Counted from the first letter of the stretch, positions 43,501 through 52,529 are shown. The stretch is 64,000 nt of DNA from Niveispirillum lacus (GCF_002251795.1 NZ_NOXU01000032.1:1-64000), one strand, 5' to 3'. Notes: generated by a model from the sequence alone, not told the origin. Translations and numbers: made by a program.

Positions 43501-44178
43501 ATGTCTATCTCCGGCCTCACCGGTTCGACGGGCACCGCCAGCAACAGTACCACTACGACCGCCCCCAAATCCGCCTTGGGTGATCTGTCGAACAATTACG
43601 AGACCTTTTTGACGCTGTTGACCTCACAGCTTCAAAACCAGGACCCGTTGCAGCCGACCGATACGGCCGAGTTCACCAAACAGCTCGTGCAATATTCGCA
43701 GGTGGAACAGTCGATCAAGACGAACCAGAAGCTGGACGATGTGATCAGCGCCATCAACAATGGCCAGCCCAACCAGGCTTTGGGTTACATCGGCAAGACT
43801 GTGGAAATTCAGTCGAACGGTATCGCGCTGCAGAATGGTTCGGCCTATCTGACAGTGTCCACTGACCGGCCCGCCGCCGAGGCCATGTTCGAGATCACTG
43901 ATGCCAAAACCGGCAAAGTGGTCCGCACGATGCCGCTCAGCAAATTTGCTGGTACCCAGGATGTGAATTGGGATGGGCTGGACCAGAACGGCAACAAGCT
44001 GCCGGATGGTACCTACAAAGGTGTGGCAAAAGTAACCGGTTCGGATGGCAAGGAAATCAACGCACAGGTGATGAGCTTCGGCCGTGTCACGGGCGTGGAT
44101 CTGACGGCTGAAGAGCCCTACCTGATGCTGGGCAACCTGCCGATCACCATGACCAATGTGCTGTCCATCAGGAATTGA
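43501..44178 (+). CDS. flgD: Flagellar hook-assembly cap protein FlgD
   Basis: A 225-residue FlgD, the scaffold that caps the growing hook. The N-terminal export/polymerisation region YETFLTLLTSQLQNQDPLQP followed by EFTKQLVQYSQVEQ is diagnostic; the C-terminal part has the tudor/FnIII-like fold with WDGLDQNGNKLPDGTY. It follows fliK in the same transcription unit. Normal length. Confidence 0.95.
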   Translation: MSISGLTGSTGTASNSTTTTAPKSALGDLSNNYETFLTLLTSQLQNQDPLQPTDTAEFTKQLVQYSQVEQSIKTNQKLDDVISAINNGQPNQALGYIGKTVEIQSNGIALQNGSAYLTVSTDRPAAEAMFEITDAKTGKVVRTMPLSKFAGTQDVNWDGLDQNGNKLPDGTYKGVAKVTGSDGKEINAQVMSFGRVTGVDLTAEEPYLMLGNLPITMTNVLSIRN

Positions 44179-44287
44179 TGCCGTTGGTTGCGGTCGTTTC
44201 ACCACAGGATTTATACGGAACTTCACGTTTTTTTAAGGGCCGGGCGGTAACGCTAAGGGCATATACCGGACCAGAGGCGCCCTTATC

Positions 44288-44602
44288 ATGAAATCGCTCA
44301 ACACCGCCGCCACGTCCCGCCTGCGGGCCGAAACGGAAGCCGATGCAGTCGGTGTCTCCACGGGCAGCGTGAAGCTGACACTGGACGATCTGCCGCCGCC
44401 GGAAACCCGGCGCTGGGTCATGCGGCGCAAGGCGGAAGTGGTGGCAGGCGTTCGCGCGGGCCTGCTGACCGCTGAACAGGCCTGTCTGCGGTACGACCTG
44501 TCGATGGAAGAATTCCTGTCCTGGCAGGGCATGATCGACCGCCACGGTGTACAGGCGCTGCGTGTCACCCGCCTGCAGGATTATCGCCGCCGCGAGGATT
44601 GA
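44288..44602 (+). CDS. sciP: CtrA inhibitor SciP
   Basis: A 104-residue protein of the SciP (DUF1153) family, which in Caulobacter binds CtrA and blocks its action at promoters. The diagnostic stretch is LTLDDLPPPETRRWVMRRKA, then LLTAEQACLRYDLSMEEFLSW and RVTRLQDYRRR. Adjacent flagellar genes fit its known role in timing flagellar transcription. It converges with the unknown gene at 44.6-45.8 kb, 17 nt apart. Confidence 0.92.
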   Translation: MKSLNTAATSRLRAETEADAVGVSTGSVKLTLDDLPPPETRRWVMRRKAEVVAGVRAGLLTAEQACLRYDLSMEEFLSWQGMIDRHGVQALRVTRLQDYRRRED

Positions 44603-44619
44603 GCACCGCTATCTCCATC

Positions 44620-45825
44620 TCAGCGCAAATTATCCGCGACACTGTGCAACCCCTGCGCCCGCAGCATCTCCTGACGCTGGCGCAGGCGTCGGCGTTCGAC
44701 CGACTGATGGGTGCGCTCCCCACCCAGGATGGTGCCATCTTCCCCGGTCAGTGACAGGACCAGTTCGTCCAGCAGGGCGCCATCCTGTTCCGGGGCGCGC
44801 TGGTCCAGCGGCCGGTCCGTATTGATCTCCCGCAGCAACCGGTCGGCCAAAGCCGCCTGCGTCTGGGGCAAATGGCCCTGTTGGATCAAGGTTGCGATAA
44901 TCCGCATCGTCGGGTTGACGATTTTGTCGGCCACTCCCTTGCGGCACAAGATGACCGATCCCATCACTTTCAATGCCGTACCCAGATTGGGTTGCGGGGC
45001 GAACAATTCCTGCACAACCTCGGCAAAGATCATCGTATCCGCCAGGATGGCATCGACATGGCGAACCAGACCGGACTCGACATTTTCCTGTGCCAGCCGT
45101 GCCAGAATATCCACCTTGGCCAGCAATGAGCGAAATTCAAACAACCAGACGCTGATCAGCGAGTTCAGCACATAATCATGCTCCCCCAACCCAACCTTCT
45201 GCTGGATCAGGGTCGACAGTTCACCCAGATTCTGACCCCTGAATTCGGGGTAGTTACCCCGTTCGGCGGCAAAGGTGCGGGCCTTCTGCTGGCATTGGGT
45301 CAGCAGCCCATCCAACAGCGTCATCCGTTCCTTCACCGGCACATTCAACGCCGCCGCCTGTGCCGCCCCGATGCGGTGCATGCCGGCATTCACCAGACCC
45401 TGTGCGTCCTGTAACTTCCGGATATGGCTGAAACTGTGCAGCAGCTCGGTGGTGCAGATATTGCTGCGCTGCATATAGTCGCGCATCACCTGCCCGATGG
45501 TGCGCCGTGCATCGGCGGTATACAGATCATCCACCACTTTGCAGACCGCCAGATCGCCGACAGGGGTGGAAACGACGATCGGTTTTGCCTTGGGCGGGGT
45601 GGCGGTCGCTTCATAGACCACCATTTCCGATGTGGCGGCGTTGGAGAGCATGCGGTGACGGACGACCTTGACCTGCGTGGTCTTGTTCAACCGCAGAAGA
45701 AGCTGCGCCTCATTGATCGCTTCCTTCTCCTCGTCACACAGGACATGCAATTGCCAGCGGTCGTCCTTTTTCAGGAAGACCTCAAAGGTCTTCTTCTTGT
45801 TCCAGAAGCTGACCCCAAAAATCAT
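44620..45825 (-). CDS. Conserved protein of unknown function, 401 residues
   Basis: A soluble, mainly helical protein with no signal peptide or membrane segment. The N-terminus (FWNKKKTFEVFLKKDDRWQL) looks like a small beta-rich domain, followed by a long helical region (about residues 100-340). I recognise no catalytic motif. It is the last gene after der on the minus strand, 76 nt downstream. The intervening spacer forms a hairpin whose 3' arm is part of its ribosome binding region (45835-45870), suggesting translational control. Function unknown. Confidence 0.7.
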   Translation of the reverse strand: MIFGVSFWNKKKTFEVFLKKDDRWQLHVLCDEEKEAINEAQLLLRLNKTTQVKVVRHRMLSNAATSEMVVYEATATPPKAKPIVVSTPVGDLAVCKVVDDLYTADARRTIGQVMRDYMQRSNICTTELLHSFSHIRKLQDAQGLVNAGMHRIGAAQAAALNVPVKERMTLLDGLLTQCQQKARTFAAERGNYPEFRGQNLGELSTLIQQKVGLGEHDYVLNSLISVWLFEFRSLLAKVDILARLAQENVESGLVRHVDAILADTMIFAEVVQELFAPQPNLGTALKVMGSVILCRKGVADKIVNPTMRIIATLIQQGHLPQTQAALADRLLREINTDRPLDQRAPEQDGALLDELVLSLTGEDGTILGGERTHQSVERRRLRQRQEMLRAQGLHSVADNLR

Positions 45826-45834
45826 GCCCCTAAC

Positions 45835-45870
45835 CCCCTATCCACTTAGTCTTAGTCTAATGGATAGGGG
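45835..45870 (-). promoter_or_regulatory. Hairpin covering the ribosome binding site of the 401-residue gene
   Basis: A perfect 10-bp inverted repeat (45835-45844 and 45861-45870) with a 16-nt loop; the loop contains CTTAGT twice. On the minus-strand mRNA the 3' arm TGGATAGGGG leads into GTTAGGGG and then the ATG at 45825, so Shine-Dalgarno-like purines are wholly or partly paired. No U-tract follows, arguing for a translation switch rather than termination of der. Confidence 0.55.
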
Positions 45871-45901
45871 CGGTTTGGCAATGACGCAGTTGCCTGGACG
45901 C

Positions 45902-47308
45902 TCAATCGAAGGGATTCGTGCTGCCCTTGCGCAACAGCAACCGGATCGGCACGCCTGGCAGATCCAGATGTTCGCGCATGCCGTTCACCAGATAACGTGA
46001 ATAATGCTCCGGCAGGTCCACGGGCTTGCTGACGAAAAGGGCAAAGGTCGGCGGACGGCTTTTCACCTGGGTCATGTAGCGGATCTTCAGGCGCCGTCCA
46101 TCGACCAGCGGCGGCGGATGGCTTTCCGTCATCGCCGACAGCCAGCGATTAAGCGCCGCTGTCGGGATACGCCGGTTCCAGACCCCGTAGGTGGTGACGA
46201 CCGCGTCCAGCAGATCGGTCAGTTTCTGTCCCTTCAGTGCCGAGATGGCGACGGTGGGAATGCCCTTGACCTGTGGCAACGAGGTCTGAAGACGGTCGGC
46301 CATCCGACGCAGGGCGGCATTCTTATCCTCCACCGCGTCCCACTTGTTCAGGGCGATGACCAGGGCTCGCCCCTCCTCGACCACCAGGCGGGCGATGGTC
46401 AGGTCCTGCTTGTCCAGAATCCCGTCGGCGTCCAGGACCAGGACCACGACATGCGCCATACGGATGACACGCAATGTATCCTGATTGGCCATCTTCTCCA
46501 GCTTGGCCTCGACCCGTGCCCGCTTGCGCAGGCCGGCCGTATCAACCAGGCGGATCGGTCGGCCCTTCCACTCCCACTCCACGGCGATGGCATCACGGGT
46601 CATCCCGGCTTCCGGACCGGTCAGCACCCGTTCTTCCTGCACCAGCGCGTTCAGAAGCGTGGACTTGCCGACATTGGGCCGCCCGACAATGGCTAATTGC
46701 AGGGCCTTGGGTTCATCCTCATCGGCGACGTCGCCTTCTTCCCGGATCTCGGCTTCGGCGGCTTCCGCGTCGAACGCCTCTTCCTCCTCCGGTTCATCCT
46801 TTGGCATGAAAGGCTCCAGAGCCGTGACCAGATCGGCCATGCCCTCGCCATGTTCAGCCGATAGCGGCACCGGTTCCCCGAGGCCAAGCTCGTATGCCTC
46901 AATCAGGCCGGGCCGGCCCGCCACCCCTTCGCATTTGTTGGCGACCAGGATGGTGGGTTTTCCCGCCCTGCGCAGCCACGTGGCGAAATGCTTGTCCATG
47001 GCCGTGACACCGGCACGCGCGTCGATCAGGAACAGGGCGACGTCAGCCCGTTCCACCGCCCGTTCCGTCTGGCGGCGCATACGCGACTCCAGACTGTCAT
47101 CGAAGACGTCTTCCAAGCCGGCCGTGTCGACCACGGTGAATTCCAAGCCCCCGACGCGGCCGTCGGCAGCGCGCCAGTCGCGCGTTACGCCGGGCTGGTC
47201 GTCAACCAGGGCGATCTTCTTACCGACCAGCCGGTTGAACAGGGTGGACTTGCCGACATTCGGTCGCCCGATAATGGCAACCGTCAGTCGGTGCGTGGCC
47301 TTGATCAC
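45902..47308 (-). CDS. der: Ribosome biogenesis GTPase Der (EngA)
   Basis: A 468-residue GTPase with two tandem G domains, each with GRPNVGKST (near residues 15 and 213), DTAG switch regions and NKCEG / NKWD specificity motifs. A KH-like C-terminal domain ([14 protein letters not shown] onward) follows. An acidic insert ([20 protein letters not shown]) lies between the G domains, longer than in E. coli. It functions in 50S subunit maturation. Gene order yfgM-like, bamB, der matches the conserved E. coli arrangement. Confidence 0.97.
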   Translation of the reverse strand: MIKATHRLTVAIIGRPNVGKSTLFNRLVGKKIALVDDQPGVTRDWRAADGRVGGLEFTVVDTAGLEDVFDDSLESRMRRQTERAVERADVALFLIDARAGVTAMDKHFATWLRRAGKPTILVANKCEGVAGRPGLIEAYELGLGEPVPLSAEHGEGMADLVTALEPFMPKDEPEEEEAFDAEAAEAEIREEGDVADEDEPKALQLAIVGRPNVGKSTLLNALVQEERVLTGPEAGMTRDAIAVEWEWKGRPIRLVDTAGLRKRARVEAKLEKMANQDTLRVIRMAHVVVLVLDADGILDKQDLTIARLVVEEGRALVIALNKWDAVEDKNAALRRMADRLQTSLPQVKGIPTVAISALKGQKLTDLLDAVVTTYGVWNRRIPTAALNRWLSAMTESHPPPLVDGRRLKIRYMTQVKSRPPTFALFVSKPVDLPEHYSRYLVNGMREHLDLPGVPIRLLLRKGSTNPFD

Positions 47309-47320
47309 TGAAAACTCCGT

Positions 47321-48715
47321 TTACCGATAGGCGACCAGGTCGCCGTCTTCTGTCAAAAGATACAGGGTTTCGCCGGCCACAACAGGGGCCTGGAGGGTAG
47401 CCGCAGGCAGTTCGGTGGTCTTGATCACCTTGCCGTCGGTGACCGAGAGTTCCAGCAACTCGCCCTGATTATTGGTCAGCAGCAGGCGGCCACCAGCGAC
47501 AATCGGACCGGTCCAGAGCACCGGATCTTCCTTGTCCTCCGGGTCTTCCCATTGCTGCAACTGACTGATCCAGCGGACACGGCCATCCCGGCGGGTCAGG
47601 GCCACCACCTGGCTGTCATTGGTGGTCACAAACACCCAGTCGCCGATGACGGCAGGTGTGGTGATGCCGCCGACATCCTGTTCCCAGACACGTTGTCCCG
47701 ACCGGATATCCACGGCTGCCATGCGGCCGGAATGGCTGATGGCATAAGCCACGCCATCGGCGATGACCGGAAGGCCACGGATATCGGCCAAGCCCGTCAG
47801 GTTTTCCCCCCGACGGACCGCCGCCAAGCTGTCCTGCCAGGACTGCCGGCCGTTTTCGACACGCAGGGCAAACAGTTCGCCCGATGAATAGGGCACAATC
47901 GCCGTATCGCCCTCAACAGCCGGAGCCGAGCCCCCCAGCAGGGCCGCCGGCTCCAGAAAGCCGGTATGGTACCATTGCAAGGCGCCGTTCTCGGCCGACA
48001 GGGTAATCATCTGGTTATCGACGGTCGAGACGAAGACGCGATTGTCCAGCACTGTGGGGGCGGAACGAATCGGACCGGCGATACGGCGGCGCCAGATCAC
48101 ATTGCCGCTGTCATAATCCAGTGCCACCGCCTCGCCAAAACCATTGGTGGCGTAGATACGGTTTTCATGAACGGCAACACCGCCACCAAAGGCCTCGCCA
48201 TCCTGGTTTTCGCGCAGGATGTTGCGGGTCCAGATGCGCTTGCCGGTCCTGGCATCGAATGCATGCAGGTCGTAATCGGTATCCAGGACAAACAGCCGGC
48301 CGCCGGCAACGACCGGGCCGGCCAGCAGACGCGCACTGCTGCTGGAACCAGAGACAGACGTGCTCCAGGCCCTGCTGAGATTGTTGCCCAATGCCACATG
48401 GCCCGGATTGTGGGCCGGGTTGCCGCCGGCCTGGGCCCAATCGGCATTGACGGTTGCCGCCGGCAGCGTCACCTCGGCAGCGCTGACCTGCGGGTCCACT
48501 TCCAACTGCTGTTGCAGCTGCAGCACGGAGATGCGGTTGCCGCCCAGCTTGGGCCCGTCCTCCTCACCGGAGAACCAGTCCGTGATGCCGCAACCCGACA
48601 GCAGCAGGCTGGCCAGCAGCGGCGCCGCCATGCGGGCGGCCAAACGATAGCGGGTCCGGGTCGGCGCGATGCCGGGGCGGGTGAGCGCGGCGGCGGAACG
48701 GGTGGTATCGACCAT
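47321..48715 (-). CDS. bamB: Outer-membrane assembly lipoprotein BamB
   Basis: A 464-residue beta-propeller lipoprotein of the BAM complex that inserts outer-membrane proteins. The lipobox LLLSGC places the lipidated Cys at residue 42; the mature protein has eight PQQ-like repeats (for example LFVLDTDYDLHAFDARTGKR and VFVTTNDSQVVALTRRDGR). The ATG at 48715 gives a long basic n-region; a start at 48631 would give a very short signal peptide. It is 19 nt downstream of the TPR gene and 12 nt upstream of der. Confidence 0.94.
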   Translation of the reverse strand: MVDTTRSAAALTRPGIAPTRTRYRLAARMAAPLLASLLLSGCGITDWFSGEEDGPKLGGNRISVLQLQQQLEVDPQVSAAEVTLPAATVNADWAQAGGNPAHNPGHVALGNNLSRAWSTSVSGSSSSARLLAGPVVAGGRLFVLDTDYDLHAFDARTGKRIWTRNILRENQDGEAFGGGVAVHENRIYATNGFGEAVALDYDSGNVIWRRRIAGPIRSAPTVLDNRVFVSTVDNQMITLSAENGALQWYHTGFLEPAALLGGSAPAVEGDTAIVPYSSGELFALRVENGRQSWQDSLAAVRRGENLTGLADIRGLPVIADGVAYAISHSGRMAAVDIRSGQRVWEQDVGGITTPAVIGDWVFVTTNDSQVVALTRRDGRVRWISQLQQWEDPEDKEDPVLWTGPIVAGGRLLLTNNQGELLELSVTDGKVIKTTELPAATLQAPVVAGETLYLLTEDGDLVAYR

Positions 48716-48734
48716 CTTATGCTTGATCCCGGAC

Positions 48735-49403
48735 TTATTTCGTCGCCGCAAAAAGCGCGGCAAGCTCGGTGGCACGGGCGCGCAGCGCCTGCGGGGCAGT
48801 GCTGTCTTCCGACAGTTCTTTGAACAGGGCGGCCGCCGCGGCATGATCGCCAGCACGCACAGCCAGAAGGCCTGACGCCTCGGTAGCCGAGGCCTTCCAG
48901 GCGTTGCCTTGCTTCAAGAGCGGCGTCAGACGGGCGCGCAAGGCGGCGGCATCACCGGTATCGAGCTGCAACTGCACCGACATCAAGGTGGCCAGATCGC
49001 GCAGCATCCCATCGGCGCTGGCCGTTCCTGCCACCTGATCATACAGTTTCACAGCCTCGTCCCGCTGCCCGTCGCGGGCACGCAGACCCGCCTCATACAG
49101 GCGAGCCACATCGGCATGCCCCGCCCCCAATGTGGCGCTGGCCGCCGACAGTGCGTCGGCAGCCGCCTTCGTGTCGGGCGGGGTGTTCTCATCGACCGGG
49201 CGCAGCTTGGACAGCGCCGCGGAGAGAACGGCGGTCCGTTCTTCCATGCGGGTGGTCTGCCAGTGCTTCCAGCCGACATTGCCGGCTGTGGCCGCAACCA
49301 CCAGGACGGCAGCCCCGATAACCAGACCGCCATACCGCTTCCAGAACTTCATGATCTGGTCGCGGCGCAGATCCTCGTCAACTTCGCGAAAGATATCGGA
49401 CAT
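48735..49403 (-). CDS. YfgM-like membrane-anchored TPR protein
   Basis: A 222-residue protein with an N-terminal cytoplasmic segment (FREVDEDLRRDQIMKFWKRYG), one transmembrane helix (about residues 26-45) and a periplasmic helical TPR-like domain. This is the YfgM/TPR_21 family, a chaperone partner of the SecYEG translocon. Its position before bamB and der is the same as in E. coli. First gene of that operon. Confidence 0.88.
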   Translation of the reverse strand: MSDIFREVDEDLRRDQIMKFWKRYGGLVIGAAVLVVAATAGNVGWKHWQTTRMEERTAVLSAALSKLRPVDENTPPDTKAAADALSAASATLGAGHADVARLYEAGLRARDGQRDEAVKLYDQVAGTASADGMLRDLATLMSVQLQLDTGDAAALRARLTPLLKQGNAWKASATEASGLLAVRAGDHAAAAALFKELSEDSTAPQALRARATELAALFAATK

Positions 49404-49573
49404 GCATCACCCTCGGCCGCTTGCCGAACCGAATAAATAAAGGGCGGCGATAGCAGACGCCCCGTTCCGGGTCAAGGCGGCTGCCCCCGCGGTTCCCCCC
49501 TTGCACGCCCGGACGGGGCAGAACAAGCGGTACGACAGCCAATACAATACGCTGCTTTCTGGCAATTGCGGGG

Positions 49574-49605
49574 CAAAAAGCAAAGGGGCGGCATCACGCC
49601 GCCCC
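49574..49605 (-). terminator. Intrinsic terminator of the first LuxR gene
   Basis: An 8-bp perfect stem (49585-49592 with 49598-49605), 5-nt loop, followed on the minus strand by TTTGCTTTTT. It lies 38 nt beyond the LuxR stop. Confidence 0.85.
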
Positions 49606-49642
49606 GGAAACTGGTCGCCGCAACAAGATGGCAGGCGATTGA

Positions 49643-50320
49643 TCAAGCCTCCGTCGGCACCCGCTGAGCCAGGATCGGAAGGTCCAGCCAGTCTGCCGCC
49701 ACCATGGCCTGCGTGCGGTTGCGCACACCTAATGCCTTGAAAATGGCGGTGATATGGATTTTGACGGTGCCGACTGTCAGGTCCAGCGTGTCGGCGATTT
49801 CCTGATTGTTGCGGCCGGAGCGGATCATGGAGAGGATTTCGCGCTGGCGCGGGGTGAGTTGTTTGCCCGCATCCTCCCGGAAAAAGCCGGCGGGAACCGG
49901 GCCTGCAACGGTCATCAGCGGCTCTCCCCCTGGCCGCATCGCGACCACGGGCGGCACAAACACGCCACCATCCCGCACCACGTCCAGCGCGTTGGGCAAT
50001 TCTTCACCCACGTCCCCACGGCGAACATAGGCCCGTGCCCCTTCACCCAGGGCCGCACGCATCCGTTCCGGATCATTCCCGCCCACGGCGATCAACGGCA
50101 CCTGCGGGCAGCGCTGCACAAATTCCTTGATGGCACCACGAACGGCCATCGTGGTGGAGACCATGCCAACCAGCGTGAGTTGTGGATTACGCTCTGCCAG
50201 ACGGGCCAATGCCGACAGGTCGGCAACCTCATCCACCGGTTCGACCAGCCCGGCACGGCGGGCAACCTGCCGGACGCGGGTGACAAAGGCGGCTTCATGA
50301 TCGATCAGTATCAGACGCAT
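49643..50320 (-). CDS. LuxR-type regulator with degenerate receiver
   Basis: A 225-residue NarL/FixJ-like protein. The N-terminal half has a receiver fold but lacks the key residues: only one acidic residue (D7) remains at the Mg site, the phospho-acceptor strand reads LTLVGMVS with no Asp, and the conserved Lys is replaced in AYVRRGD. The C-terminal HTH (about residues 154-205) is intact: LTPRQREILSMIRSG, NNQEIADTLDLTVGTVKIHI. It probably works without phosphorylation. It is close to a second LuxR gene of the same orientation, 578 bp upstream. Confidence 0.85.
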   Translation of the reverse strand: MRLILIDHEAAFVTRVRQVARRAGLVEPVDEVADLSALARLAERNPQLTLVGMVSTTMAVRGAIKEFVQRCPQVPLIAVGGNDPERMRAALGEGARAYVRRGDVGEELPNALDVVRDGGVFVPPVVAMRPGGEPLMTVAGPVPAGFFREDAGKQLTPRQREILSMIRSGRNNQEIADTLDLTVGTVKIHITAIFKALGVRNRTQAMVAADWLDLPILAQRVPTEA

Positions 50321-50898
50321 TGTTCACGGCCTCTACGCTGTTCCCGCAACCTGCCATGGATGCTGGGCAACGGATTTTCCCTACTATACATGAGCTTTTG
50401 GCTTCCTACAATTTTATGCAGCAACCGCAATTAAAATCGCCCGATGCCGGGAAATCCCCGTTGCCAGACCGGTATGGTCAAACCTTCCAGCCATCAATCC
50501 ATCGCACCACTTATATGGTGTGTTGAATCATGGCACCTGGACAGGCCACCATCACTGATCAGCCAAGCATTTAAGTCGATCTTTCAAAGCGTTGCGCATA
50601 AGCCAATAGTTTCCAGTGGGATTTTAGGAAACTATTAACGAAAACCTATGCAACTCACGTTGATACTCAACTTATATCAAAAATCCAAAAATGTAATACC
50701 GATGTAACGCACTATCCCCCAGGATAGGGCCGGCACAGCCCGCAAAGGTCCCTATAAGAACCGGTTGCCGACGGCCAGGCGCCAGCAAAACATACTGCTA
50801 TATGCTGTCGCGGCAAAATTGCGCTTGTCATATGCAGAAACAAAAATGCCGCCACCCGGCATCCTTGGGCAGCGGCATTGATGGCGATCTGTGACGGA
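50321..50898. other. AT-rich, repeat-bearing intergenic region between two LuxR genes
   Basis: Clearly AT-richer than its neighbours and without a credible gene. A perfect 10-bp inverted repeat AATAGTTTCC/GGAAACTATT (50605-50614, 50627-50636) lies in the middle. TTGATA/TATCAA (50660-50665, 50675-50680) and CTATCC/GGATAG (about 50712-50727) follow. The left part must carry the promoter of the first LuxR gene. Confidence 0.6.
50841..50880 (-). terminator. Intrinsic terminator of the second LuxR gene
   Basis: AATGCCGC (50845-50852) pairs with GCGGCATT (50872-50879); on the minus strand the stem ends in TTTTTG. It lies 20 nt beyond the stop at 50899. Confidence 0.8.
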
Positions 50899-51600
50899 TC
50901 AGGCCGTGGCGACGCCAATGGTGGCAGGCCCATCGCTGTTGGCCGCCTGGGTCACCTCCGCCTGACCGAGTCCATTATTCATGGCCCAGATGGCTGCCTG
51001 TGTCCGATTGACCGCATTGATCTTGCGCAGAAGGCTTTTCAGATGGACCTTCACCGTCGCTTCCGTGATGCCAAGGCTGCTGGCAATGATCTTGTTGCTG
51101 TCGCCATCAATCAGGCAGCGCAGTATCTGCGTCTCCCGCTGCGACAGGCCCTTGCGCAGGGCGGTGATCTCCGTCGCGGGCTGTGGTTGCACTTGGCCAG
51201 ACAAGAGCAGTTCCGCCAGGTGGGTGGGGAACACTTTTTCACCCATCATCACCAGCCGCAATGACTGCGCCAGGGCATCGGCCGACATATCCTTCATCAG
51301 ATAGCCCGATATTCCAGCCTCCAACGCCTGGGTCAGGCGCCGTGCATCCAGACTGCCGGTCAAAATCACCAAAGGTGTGTCTGGCCGCTGCTGTCGCAAG
51401 GGGCCGATACGTGTCAGGGCCGTTGCATCCTCGCCCGGATCAACCAGCACCAAATCCGCCTGGACCGCCGGTTCGCCGATGGCTTCGTCCACACTGGCAA
51501 ACTCCGCCGTCACCTGGAACGATACGTCCAGCAGCAGGCGGCTCAGCCCTTCCCGGAACAGTTTGTTCGCATCAATCAGCATGACGGTCTGTGTGCTCAT
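50899..51600 (-). CDS. LuxR/NarL-type response regulator
   Basis: A 233-residue two-domain regulator. The receiver keeps D10, the phospho-acceptor D54 (LVLVDPGED), T in VILTGS and K in GYLMKD, so it can probably be phosphorylated, although only one acidic residue remains at the Mg pocket (IDANK). The HTH reads LSQRETQILRCLIDGDSNKI and ITEATVKVHLKSLLRKI. No kinase gene is adjacent. It is similar in layout to the LuxR gene downstream, suggesting an old duplication or a regulatory pair. Confidence 0.87.
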   Translation of the reverse strand: MSTQTVMLIDANKLFREGLSRLLLDVSFQVTAEFASVDEAIGEPAVQADLVLVDPGEDATALTRIGPLRQQRPDTPLVILTGSLDARRLTQALEAGISGYLMKDMSADALAQSLRLVMMGEKVFPTHLAELLLSGQVQPQPATEITALRKGLSQRETQILRCLIDGDSNKIIASSLGITEATVKVHLKSLLRKINAVNRTQAAIWAMNNGLGQAEVTQAANSDGPATIGVATA

Positions 51601-52121
51601 AGCATTACTCCCTACCCGGCCAGTGGTGGGACGACCGGTCCAGGTCGGGGGTCGTCAAACACCGGCATTGCAATCTGTAAAGAGTTTAGCCCTCCCCATT
51701 CGCGTTCAACACCCCTCAAACGCCGTACCCTATGAATACTTTCGGCGTATGACAGTAAAAATACCATGAAATTGCCCCAATTGAGCCGGACCCTTGCCGC
51801 ATACGTTTCAATCATTAGCGATTATGGCAGGCATGGGTCTGTGTCATGGTTACTGACCGCTTCGGAATTATCTATCGATATTAGATCGAATATCATCTTA
51901 ATTCTGAAGCATCAGACAGAAACTGCTGCTGCAGCCATTGCCAGCGCCCCCTTCCGAAATGTTCCACCCACCGCGAGCGCAGGAAGGAACAACAACGCTG
52001 CGCCATGCGCGGATCACATGGCGTAATGTGCGTTCACGCATGAGGCGTGCTGCATTGCAGCATGGCAATATCCAGCCATCCCTGTGGATGAATGGTAATT
52101 CATATTCATTTGGAAGGGTTT

Positions 52122-52334
52122 ATGATGAACCCAGATCAATATGGCCGGAAGGTTGGCCTTTGCTCACCCGGCCGTCAGACTGTCCACCGGTGGCAAACAA
52201 ACAGAAACAGCCCCATACGGGGCTGTCTTTGTACTTGCTATCGGCCCTTATTCGAGCCATATTTTGCATCGCAGCACGTTGTGCTGCTTGCCCTTATCGG
52301 GCGTTTCCTCCCTAAACTCAGGCCGCTCATGTAG
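52122..52334 (+). CDS. Candidate 70-residue ORF in the hairpin array
   Basis: An ORF opening ATGATG with GGAAGGG 4-5 nt upstream; the product starts MMNPDQYGRKVGLCSPGRQT. It is basic and Cys-containing with a hydrophobic stretch near the C-terminus, and its stop lies inside a terminator hairpin. It has no family I know, and hairpins run through its coding part, so this may be a structured RNA instead. Confidence 0.2.
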   Translation: MMNPDQYGRKVGLCSPGRQTVHRWQTNRNSPIRGCLCTCYRPLFEPYFASQHVVLLALIGRFLPKLRPLM

Positions 52335-52348
52335 CGGCCTTTCTTTTT
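52207..52348 (+). repeat. Four consecutive hairpins ending in a terminator
   Basis: Perfect stems: 8 bp ACAGCCCC (52207-52214 with 52219-52226), 6 bp GCAGCA (52271-52276 with 52282-52287), 4 bp GCCC (52290-52293 with 52299-52302) and 8 bp with its flanking A/T pair, AGGCCGCT (52320-52327 with 52333-52340). The last is followed by TTTCTTTTT, a plus-strand intrinsic terminator. No annotated plus-strand gene precedes it, so an unannotated transcript is implied. Confidence 0.6.
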
Positions 52349-52365
52349 GCCTGCTGCATGAGCCC

Positions 52366-52435
52366 GGGGCGCATCGCTTGAAACAAGTGCAACGCTCCGG
52401 CCTGGGTGACGACTATTTGTTTCAAATCGCGCCCT
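52366..52435. repeat. Long imperfect inverted repeat with TTGAAACAA arms
   Basis: GGGCGC-ATCGC-TTGAAACAA on the left is mirrored by TTGTTTCAA-ATC-GCGCCC on the right (about 52367-52386 and 52416-52434), with some 30 nt between. It lies between the plus-strand terminator and the end of the MerR gene. No transposase is near it. Confidence 0.5.
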
Positions 52436-52529
52436 GGGTCAAGCCATTTTCTGTTGAAGGCTTAAAAATCTCTTAATTTTTGCCTATCGCACCGATAGCG
52501 TCCGCCGATGGGTCGGTCTGTTAGCGTTA

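Larger units (their letters stand above)
51601..52529. other. Large intergenic region with a hairpin array
   Basis: About 930 bp without a recognisable gene. The left two-thirds is AT-richer and carries the promoter of the second LuxR gene. The right third (52122-52440) holds a candidate small ORF, four successive hairpins and a larger imperfect inverted repeat, described separately. Confidence 0.55.

Noticed and set aside
51612-52026. Short open frames in the LuxR-MerR intergenic region
   Set aside because: No homology or ribosome binding sites; composition fits promoter DNA.
52177-52190. TCCACCGGTGGCAA as a further ACCGGT operator
   Set aside because: It sits inside the hairpin array, not in front of a sugar gene, and the outer bases deviate from the consensus.
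52366-52435. Insertion-sequence ends
   Set aside because: Inverted arms are present, but there is no transposase remnant and no flanking target duplication that I can see.
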